Both the position numbers and the translations under genes were made by a program. A DNA stretch of 64,000 nt from JBFXIE01 sp050176255. GTDB taxonomy: Bacteria > Pseudomonadota > Gammaproteobacteria > Burkholderiales > Burkholderiaceae_C. This document shows positions 58,026 to 64,000 of the stretch, piece after piece. The stretch lies in the NCBI RefSeq assembly GCF_050176255.1, contig NZ_JBFXIE010000010.1, one strand, 5' to 3'. The notes beneath the pieces were generated by a model, which saw nothing but the letters and a program-made list of their open reading frames with translations, was not told the origin of the DNA and searched no databases. Positions within the stretch are counted from its first letter, which is position 1. Every line of letters starts with the position of its first letter.

Positions 58026-59948
58026 CTACCAGGCCAGCGGCCCTGGCGCATCGCGCCAGAAGATGAAGCGCCGCAACTCGTAATAGCGCGAAGTGCTCAC
58101 CAGATGGGGGTCGGTGCCGCTGCCCTTGCGCAGCAGCACCAGGTAACCGCCGGCAGTGCCCACGGCCAATAGGTTGCCGTCGGCCGACGCAGCCAAGGCC
58201 AGAATGGCGCCGCCCACATGGTGGCGCCAAATCGCGCGGCCGTCTTCGGTCATGCCGTGCAGGTCGCCCTGGTCGTCTCCGTACACGTTCAGGCCATGCG
58301 CGACGGTGTTCGGTGCGGCAAGGTCAGCGGCCTTGCCGGGCGCTGCGGTGAGCAGGTCTTCGGATCGCGCCTGGGGCTCTGGCACGGCATCGGGTGCGGG
58401 TGCGGGTGCGGGTGCAGGTGCGGGTGTGATCGCCCACCCATCGGCGCTGATCGCCCACCACGCCCCGGCCTGGCCGGCATCTGCGGCGGCCACATACGCC
58501 AGCAAGCGGCCGTCGGCTTGCCATTGCAGTCGATCCACGGCGCGGCCGTGGCGCGCGGCCAGGTGGGCGAATGCCTGAGGCGCGAAGGCAAAGCGCCGGT
58601 GAAAGCGCCCGGACAGATCCGCGTCCGCCAATGCATGCACAGCGCGTGCCAACTGCAGCATGGCCACAGCCTGCGCGCTGCGCGGGTCCGCGGGCGGTGC
58701 AGGGGTGTGTTGCTCGTCCGCCTGCATGCTCGAGGCTGGCGGGCGCTCCCAGTGTTCGCGCATGCGGGCGGCATGGGCGCGGCCGAGGGCCTGCCAGTCC
58801 TGGGACAAGGCCATGATCTGCGCGCCAAGCACTTCGGCATCGGTCTCGTGCGCAGCGAAGGGTGGCATGCGCGGCAGCGCTGGCGGTGGCGGCATGTCGT
58901 GCATGGCGGCGCCTGTCAGCAGCGCCTGCAGATCGCGCGCATGGGCCAGTTGCAGGCGGTGCTCCAGGTGGATGAAGAGACCCAGTAGCCGCGCCATGTG
59001 CGGCACGGCATGCAGGGGCAGCGGCACACGCGCATCGCTTTGCCGCTGGCTGTAGCTGATGCGCAGGCCCGGCGGGTGGGCGGTGCCTTCGGGGGGCGCA
59101 TCGCTGCCGGTCACGTCGATCTGGTAGCAGGCATGTGCGTCATCTTCCTCGTCGCCCGGTGCGTCCGGCCCATTGCGCCAGCTGAGCTTGAGCACACGGC
59201 CCCACTGCCGGCCTTCACGCTGGCCGGGCTGGCGCGCGCCTATCCACACCTCGTCTTCCCACCAGCCGTTGCGTTCGGGGTTGCTCCAGTCGTTGTAGCG
59301 GGCGGTGAAGATCGGCAAAAGTGTCAGCGCCTGCACGCGTGCGGGCGTCAGCGTGGCGTGCAGCTGATCGCGCAGCGGCCGGCCGGCACGGCGCTGACCC
59401 TCGGCCAGACGCCAATAGCCGATCACCTGGCGCCAGGCCTGCAGGCATGCCGGCAGTGCCTGTGCGGGCGCATGGGCTTCTTGCAGCGGTTGCCAGTCGC
59501 CGGGCTGGCCCGCGCTGTCGTAACTGCGAAACTGACGCAGCAAACCATCCACCAGCGGCGGCGGTGCCCGATGGCGCAGGCGCGTCCAGGCCTGCGTCAA
59601 TGCGTTGGCACGCGCCGGTGCTGCATCGTCTTGCGGCAGCGCCAGCCAGAAGTCCCACCGTTTCCAGATGGTGATGAACAGTGCGTTGTGATAGGCATCC
59701 TGGTCTTCATCGACGTGGCTGCGCGTCAGCAGAAAGTCTGTCTGATCAAACCAGCCTGCTGCTTTGTGGCGGCTTTTGTCGGGCAGTGCTGCATTCAGCA
59801 GCTGGTGCAAGTTTGCGGCGTTCAGCGCATCGCCCGGGCAGAGCATCGCGTCCCGGGGCAAGTCATCGTTTTGCAGGCATGCCGACAGGCTCGTGCTGGT
59901 CAGCATGGACGAGGCAGTGGGCGGCGCGGTCAGTGGTGCAATGGACAT
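58026..59948 (-). CDS. Uncharacterised 640-residue protein with a C-terminal propeller-like blade
   Basis: A 640-residue protein of unknown function. It has no signal peptide and is rich in Trp, Arg and Ala. The middle contains a Pro-Ala tract (PAPAPAPAPAPD, about residues 505-516) encoded by a run of GGGTGC repeats. The C-terminus has GGAILALAASADGNLLAVGT and LVLLRKG, like one blade of a WD40/PQQ propeller, and ends YYELRRFIFWRDAPGPLAW. It sits alone downstream of aceA with no coding partner. The frame is intact over 1.9 kb with good codon character, so it is likely real. Confidence 0.65.
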   Translation of the reverse strand: MSIAPLTAPPTASSMLTSTSLSACLQNDDLPRDAMLCPGDALNAANLHQLLNAALPDKSRHKAAGWFDQTDFLLTRSHVDEDQDAYHNALFITIWKRWDFWLALPQDDAAPARANALTQAWTRLRHRAPPPLVDGLLRQFRSYDSAGQPGDWQPLQEAHAPAQALPACLQAWRQVIGYWRLAEGQRRAGRPLRDQLHATLTPARVQALTLLPIFTARYNDWSNPERNGWWEDEVWIGARQPGQREGRQWGRVLKLSWRNGPDAPGDEEDDAHACYQIDVTGSDAPPEGTAHPPGLRISYSQRQSDARVPLPLHAVPHMARLLGLFIHLEHRLQLAHARDLQALLTGAAMHDMPPPPALPRMPPFAAHETDAEVLGAQIMALSQDWQALGRAHAARMREHWERPPASSMQADEQHTPAPPADPRSAQAVAMLQLARAVHALADADLSGRFHRRFAFAPQAFAHLAARHGRAVDRLQWQADGRLLAYVAAADAGQAGAWWAISADGWAITPAPAPAPAPAPDAVPEPQARSEDLLTAAPGKAADLAAPNTVAHGLNVYGDDQGDLHGMTEDGRAIWRHHVGGAILALAASADGNLLAVGTAGGYLVLLRKGSGTDPHLVSTSRYYELRRFIFWRDAPGPLAW

Positions 59949-60109
59949 GGTGCAAAACGCGCGGGTGTGCGGCGCATGGTAGCGCGGTGCCGTTGATCAT
60001 CAGCGGCGGCGCCATTTGCGCATTAAAGGACGGGGCGGCGGCGTTGCCTGTCAGACCAATGCCCGAATCGGGCATCCATGTGCTGGGTGCCAGGGCTTTT
60101 AGCGCAGCG

Positions 60110-60913
60110 TCAGCCCGGCGGTGCACCCTGCCAGGGCAGGGTAAATATGCGGGTCTGCCAGTCATGCCAGGGCGTTTGCGCGGGCGTGTCCACAAGTGCG
60201 GTCGCGGCTGCGCTGGTTGCATGGGGCCAGCGCAGGCCGCTGTCCAGCGTGATGATGCGGCCGCTGACCGGGTGCGGCAGGCCCAGTTGCCAGGCGTGCA
60301 GCCACAGGCGGTGCAGCCCAAGCCGCTGCGCCCACCAGCGGTTGAGGGGCCCCTTGCCGTGCGTGGCGTCGCCCAGGATGGGATGGGCCAGGTGCTTGAG
60401 GTGGCGCCGTATCTGGTGGCGCCGGCCGGTGGTGGGCTCGGCCAGCACCAGCGCGGCGCGAGTGCTGGCAAAGCGCGGGTCGCTGGCTGCGGGCAGCTCC
60501 AGCCGTGCCAGGCAGCTGAGCCGCGTGCGGGCCGGCTGGGCGGGCGCGTCCGGCGGCGCGTCGTCAGGGCGCAGCGGGTGATCCACGTCGGCCTGCACGG
60601 GCGCCCAGCCACGCACCAGCGCCAGATAGCGCTTGCGTACCGCGTGCCGGGCAAACGCATCGGCCAGGGCGCGTGCCGCTGAGGGGTGCAGGCCCATGAC
60701 GAGCACGCCGCAGGTGCCCTTGTCCAGCCGGTGCACCGGATAGACATGCTGGCCGATCTGGTCACGCAGCGCCTGCACCACAAAGCGGGTCTCGCCCGCA
60801 TCCAGTCCGGTGCGGTGCACCAGCCAGCCAGCGGGCTTGTACAGCGCAACCATGTGCTCGTCGTGCCACAGCAGGTGCAGCGGCGGGTGGCTGGCGGGGT
60901 TCAGACGCAGCAC
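60110..60913 (-). CDS. truC: RluA-family pseudouridine synthase (TruC-like)
   Basis: A 267-residue pseudouridine synthase. The catalytic Asp is in YPVHRLDKGTCGVLVMG. The LLWHDEHMVALYKPAGWLVH start and LAEPTTGRRHQIRRHLKHLAHPILGDATHG are TruC-typical (tRNA position 65). The start is uncertain: GTG 60913 gives a normal length, while the frame reaches 61117 with a non-homologous extension. Assigned to TruC rather than RluC/D by the absence of an S4 domain and by motif style. Confidence 0.85.
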   Translation of the reverse strand: MLRLNPASHPPLHLLWHDEHMVALYKPAGWLVHRTGLDAGETRFVVQALRDQIGQHVYPVHRLDKGTCGVLVMGLHPSAARALADAFARHAVRKRYLALVRGWAPVQADVDHPLRPDDAPPDAPAQPARTRLSCLARLELPAASDPRFASTRAALVLAEPTTGRRHQIRRHLKHLAHPILGDATHGKGPLNRWWAQRLGLHRLWLHAWQLGLPHPVSGRIITLDSGLRWPHATSAAATALVDTPAQTPWHDWQTRIFTLPWQGAPPG

Positions 60914-61142
60914 CCCCGCGGCACAAGCGTCGCGCTGCACAAGACCTGCCGCCCGTGCTGGCAGCAAGCTGGCAGTCGCCGCACCGGGCAGCGCGGCCAC
61001 AAAACGCCAGCACGCCGACAAGTGGCAACGCTGTTGGATTGCCGCGCGCCACTGGCTCCGGCACCAGGCCGGGCGAGTGCGATGGACCTGGTGGCGCGGT
61101 GGTGCCCGCGCTTGCACAAGGACGGGGCGCCGCGCGGTTGCC

Positions 61143-61409
61143 TCAAACCGTGCCTCCCATTGATCGAATGTCGGGCAACTGTTTGCGCCGGGCGATGAAC
61201 TCGCGCGCGGTTTCGGCGCGCAGCGTGGCGCGGCCCAGGCCGGTCACGGCGATCAGGCGCGCGGTGCGGCCTGGCTTGTCAACGCCCGGAATCTCGGCCT
61301 GCACCATGCCCGCCGCGCGCAGCACGCGCAGCATGTCGATGTCCGCCTCGCCGGTCACTGGGGCGGGCAGCTGATCTTGTTGCGCAAGCTGACGAAGGTA
61401 ATCCAACAC
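61143..61409 (-). CDS. Small conserved protein, winged-helix-like
   Basis: An 88-residue protein starting at GTG 61409, preceded by CAGGAGT nine bases upstream. VLDYLRQLAQQDQLPAPVTG, DIDMLRVLRAAGMVQAEIPG and RTARLIAVTGLGRATLRAE suggest a compact helical/winged-helix fold. Similar short proteins are found in Comamonadaceae; function not known to me. It lies between truC and the DHH gene. Confidence 0.65.
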   Translation of the reverse strand: MLDYLRQLAQQDQLPAPVTGEADIDMLRVLRAAGMVQAEIPGVDKPGRTARLIAVTGLGRATLRAETAREFIARRKQLPDIRSMGGTV

Positions 61410-61613
61410 GGTGCTGACTCCTGCGGGTGCGCCGCACGGGCGGCTTTGGACACAGGCCTGCATTGTCGGCACTGACAGAACCCGTCGGCAACAAAGGCCA
61501 TGCGCCGGGCTGGGCGGTTACGGCAGTTACGACTGGTGACGTGGGTGGCGGCCGCAGAAGGCAAGGCCCTGCCGGGCCAGGCCATGCGCCGGGTTGCCGC
61601 ACAATGCGCCGCC

Positions 61614-62564
61614 ATGATCTTGTCTCCGCACTCCACTTTCCTGCCCCTGTCGCTGCTGGCCGCGCCGCAGCCCCATGACCCCCAGCCGCTGGTGCTGTAC
61701 CACGGCCGCTGCGCGGACGGCTTTGCCGCCGCGCTGGCCGCCTGGCGCTTTTACGGCGGGCAGGTGCAATGCCTGGGTCTGTCCCACGGACAGGTGAGCA
61801 GCGTGGACGACCTGCCGCCTTTGACGGGTCGTGCCGTCTATGTGCTGGATTTTTCTTTTGCGCCCGAACTGCTGGCCGCCATAGACGCGCACGCCGCCCG
61901 ACTGGTGCTGCTGGACCACCACAAAAGCGCCGCAGAGCAACTGGCGGGCTTCACCTGCCACTGCGGCGGCCTGCACTTTGACATGGGCAAGTCCGGCGCG
62001 CGCCTGGCGTGGGAGTTCTTTCACCCCAACGCGCCGCTGCCCGACCTGGTGCGCCACGTGGAAGACCGCGACCTGTGGACGTGGCAGTACCCTGAAACTG
62101 CGGGCTACGTGGCGGCGCTGGACATGGAGCCGTTCGACTTCACGCGCTGGCAGCAGATTGCAGACTTTGCGCCCGCCGAAACGGCGGCCTTCGTTGCGCG
62201 CGGCCAGGCCATGGACGAAAAGTTTCGCCACCTGGCGCAGGACGTGGCCGGCGGCGCGCAGCCGCTGGTGTTCAACGGCCAGGCCGGGCTGATGGTGAAC
62301 GCGCCCGGCGCCTTCCACAGCCTGGTGGGCGAGCTGCTGTCGCAGCAAAGCGGCACCTTTGCGCTGATGTGGGCGGTGGCCAAAGACGGGCAGGTCAAGG
62401 TTGGCCTGCGCTCGCAGCGTGGCTACGACTGCTCGCCCCTGGCCGTCAGCATGGGCGGCGGCGGCCATGCCCAGGCCTGCGGTTTTCGGCTGGCGCCCGA
62501 GCGGCTGCCTGAGCTGCTGTCGGGCGTATTCCAGGCCGACGGGGCTTGCAGGCAATCCTGGTGA
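61614..62564 (+). CDS. DHH-family phosphoesterase
   Basis: A 316-residue DHH/DHHA1 protein. YHGRCADGFAAALAAWRF, VLDFSFAPELLA and the metal-binding LLDHHKSAAEQLAG are the N-terminal motifs, and GGGGHAQACGFRL is the DHHA1 glycine-rich motif. It may hydrolyse oligoribonucleotides or nanoRNA-type substrates, as relatives do; the substrate is not shown here. Start ATG 61614 chosen. Confidence 0.88.
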   Translation: MILSPHSTFLPLSLLAAPQPHDPQPLVLYHGRCADGFAAALAAWRFYGGQVQCLGLSHGQVSSVDDLPPLTGRAVYVLDFSFAPELLAAIDAHAARLVLLDHHKSAAEQLAGFTCHCGGLHFDMGKSGARLAWEFFHPNAPLPDLVRHVEDRDLWTWQYPETAGYVAALDMEPFDFTRWQQIADFAPAETAAFVARGQAMDEKFRHLAQDVAGGAQPLVFNGQAGLMVNAPGAFHSLVGELLSQQSGTFALMWAVAKDGQVKVGLRSQRGYDCSPLAVSMGGGGHAQACGFRLAPERLPELLSGVFQADGACRQSW

Positions 62565-62620
62565 AAATAGCCCTCAGCCCTTGTTTTACAAGCGCTGATA
62601 GCTATTGAATAAATAGCAGA
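62565..62620. repeat. Palindromic family repeat, copy 11
   Basis: AGCCCTTGTTTTACAAGCGCTGATAGCTATTGAATAAATAGCAG lies in the convergent gap between the DHH and nuclease genes. It includes the AAGCGCT arm and the TAGCTATT portion of the family. Confidence 0.75.
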
Positions 62621-62621
62621 T

Positions 62622-63056
62622 TCAGCGGTGACGCCGCCGATAGTCCCAGGGCGCCAGCGGCCGCTTTTGCGACCACAGCCCGGTGTAGCTGGCCTGCGCC
62701 TGCTGCTGCAGTGCCACCAGTTGCGGATAGCGCCGCGCCTGCGGCGCGTACACCCAGGCCAGGCCCGCGCTGATCTGCGCCGTGCCCACGTCCTGGCCCT
62801 GACAGCGCACATGGGCCAGGGTGCGGCCATAGTCGTCGCGGCCCAGGCGGCGCAGGCCGGCCTGCTGGCGAAAGCACAACTGCGCCAGGTTCTGGCGCGC
62901 GCGCTGTCCAAAGGCCTGGCGGCTTTCGGGCGCATCGATGGCGGCCACGCGCACGCGCTCCTGGCGCCAGGCGCCGGGGGCGCCGCAGCGCACGGTCAGC
63001 GTGTCTCCGTCACTGATGGCAATCACAAGGCAGAGCAAAGCGGCAGAGGCAGACAC
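62622..63056 (-). CDS. Thermonuclease-family (SNase-like) protein
   Basis: A 144-residue protein with a GTG start and a hydrophobic leader (ASAALLCLVIA). The SNase core shows ISDGDTLTVRC, RVAAIDAPES (Arg then Asp-Ala-Pro-Glu) and DDYGRTLAHVRCQGQDV. The catalytic Arg/Glu pair is present in RVAAIDAPES. It is predicted to be a secreted, Ca-dependent nuclease. Start is uncertain; in-frame starts farther upstream add a less signal-like stretch. Confidence 0.85.
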   Translation of the reverse strand: MSASAALLCLVIAISDGDTLTVRCGAPGAWRQERVRVAAIDAPESRQAFGQRARQNLAQLCFRQQAGLRRLGRDDYGRTLAHVRCQGQDVGTAQISAGLAWVYAPQARRYPQLVALQQQAQASYTGLWSQKRPLAPWDYRRRHR

Positions 63057-63411
63057 GGCACGGGGCAGGCAAAAAGGGGCCGCACTATACCCGGCGCAGC
63101 GTCGTGAACAACGCGGTGCGCCTTCTTGCGAGCCCATCGGCGCAAGCCGCAGGCACCCCGCAGCGCAGTCCGGCACGCGGCCCCTGTGCTGCCTGAAAAA
63201 TGGGCAATGTGCTGCAAGCCAGCGCTGGCGCGGCCTGCGCGCAGTTGTTCCGGTGCTTGTCCACAGGGCCGCCCACAGACAGTGGGAATAATCCCGGCCC
63301 TCCCGTGGGGCGCAGCCTGGGCACTGCCTGCGCCCCGGTGAACGCCGGGGGCGCACGCGCAATGGCCGACAATCCCGGGTTTTGCCCCGGGCCAGCCGCC
63401 CCGTCATCGCA
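63057..63411. other. Gap without a recognised gene
   Basis: A 355-bp GC-rich divergent region between the nuclease and the transporter. It contains a palindromic TCCCGGGTTTTGCCCCGGG near 63373-63392 but no clear terminator, promoter or gene. Confidence 0.5.
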
Positions 63412-64000
63412 GTGATTCAAGGTTTTGTCGCATCCATCGTCGCGTCGGTCCTGTTTGGTGCCATGTATTACCTGGCGCCCGCGCTGGCCCCGCTGGATGG
63501 CGAGCAGATCTTCGGCTGGCGCGTGCTGTTCACCTTGCCTTTCACCACGGCGCTGGTGCTGGGGCGCGGGCAATGGCCGCGTGTGCGCCAACTGGCATTG
63601 CGCGCCTGGCGCCAGCCTTTGCTGTTGCTGGGGCTGGCAACCAGCGCAGCGCTGCTGGGCGTGCAGCTGTGGCTGTTTTTGTGGGCGCCGCTGCATGGCC
63701 GGGCGCTGCCCGTGTCGCTGGGATACTTTTTGCTGCCGCTGGTGATGGTGCTGGCGGGGCGCGTGCTGTATGCCGAGCGCCTGTCGCGCCTGCAGTGGCT
63801 GGCCACGCTGATCGCTGGCGTGGGCGTGGGGCACGAGGTGCTGCGCACGGGTGGCATGTCCTGGGAGACCTGGCTGGTCGCCCTGGGCTACACCGTGTAC
63901 TTCGTGCTGCGCAGGCGCCTGGACACCGACCATCTGGGCGGCCATTGGCTGGACATGCTGCTGCTGCTGCCCGCGGCACTGTGGTTTGTGCTGCGCGCGC
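63412..64000 (+). CDS. RarD-like EamA transporter, N-terminal part (cut by window)
   Basis: The first 196 codons of an EamA/RarD-type transporter with about five hydrophobic segments. It starts at GTG (VIQGFVASIVASVLFGAMYY) and shows LDGEQIFGWRVLFTLP and LGYFLLPLVMVLAGRVLYAERL, both RarD-like. The rest lies beyond the window edge. The exact start is uncertain since no Shine-Dalgarno is obvious. Confidence 0.75.
   Translation, partial: MIQGFVASIVASVLFGAMYYLAPALAPLDGEQIFGWRVLFTLPFTTALVLGRGQWPRVRQLALRAWRQPLLLLGLATSAALLGVQLWLFLWAPLHGRALPVSLGYFLLPLVMVLAGRVLYAERLSRLQWLATLIAGVGVGHEVLRTGGMSWETWLVALGYTVYFVLRRRLDTDHLGGHWLDMLLLLPAALWFVLRA

Noticed and set aside
58380..58440. GGGTGC-type simple repeat suggestive of a CRISPR or VNTR
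   Set aside because: It is a short in-frame Pro-Ala tract inside a coding gene, with no spacers and no cas genes.
61500..61600. Repeated GCCATGCGCCGGG segments before the DHH gene
   Set aside because: Two short matches about 80 bases apart in GC-rich DNA; no dyad, no known motif and no consistent spacing.

Overview
The window is a high-GC chromosomal segment of a betaproteobacterium, most likely family Comamonadaceae (Acidovorax/Comamonas/Alicycliphilus type). The grounds are the gene content and order (ubiE-Tim44-ubiJ-ubiB; mutM / TPR protein-lolB-ispE-tRNA-Gln-prs-rplY-pth; guaB-guaA) and at least eleven copies of a short palindromic repeat (core TTTGATAGCTG-YAGCGCTT...AAGCGCTGGAGGC) that I associate with this family from memory. 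No rRNA, CRISPR array, prophage or replication origin was seen.

Layout. 1-1538: the attI end of a chromosomal integron, with a truncated outer cassette, one complete 262-bp cassette with its attC site, attI and the integrase intI. 1646-6200: a ubiquinone block (DUF971 protein, ubiE, Tim44-like protein, ubiJ, ubiB). 6244-10626: solute:sodium symporter, FmdB zinc ribbon protein, DUF502 membrane protein and aspS, closed by a strong terminator. 10736-11334: a toxin-antitoxin pair with a CcdB toxin and an apparently chimeric antitoxin. 11381-16672: nudB, an EEP-family hydrolase, clsB, folE, a BLUF photoreceptor, a DUF429 protein and a LysE exporter. 16824-22129: a five-gene peptide ABC importer operon on the minus strand. 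22331-35283: core housekeeping genes (ferredoxin, pth, rplY, prs, tRNA-Gln, ispE, lolB, TPR protein, mutM, dynamin-like GTPase, mutY, suhB, trmJ, cysE). 35612-39408: DUF4124 protein, guaB, guaA.

39409-44464 is an accessory patch. It holds a decayed IS3-family element, a gene for a secreted collagen-like protein with 33 uninterrupted Gly-X-Y triplets and a phage tail-collar-like C-terminus, a small proline-rich lipoprotein, an IS256-family transposase scrap, another lipoprotein and a membrane-anchored thioredoxin. 44465-49606 is a ttrBCA tetrathionate reductase operon preceded by a perfect FNR/ANR-type palindrome (TTGAC-N4-GTCAA).

50119-64000: a small secreted protein, rlmD, a lipoprotein, a Bax-inhibitor-1 family protein, tonB-exbB-exbD with a possible Fur site, a SWIB-domain protein, aceA with a striking inverted-repeat operator region, a 640-residue orphan protein, truC, a small conserved protein, a DHH phosphoesterase, a thermonuclease-like protein and the start of a RarD-like transporter cut by the window edge.

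Taken together, the window describes a respiring heterotroph. It has ubiquinone biosynthesis, the glyoxylate shunt, peptide uptake, Ton-dependent iron uptake and anaerobic tetrathionate respiration. Gene acquisition is visible at the integron and in the guaA-ttr accessory patch.
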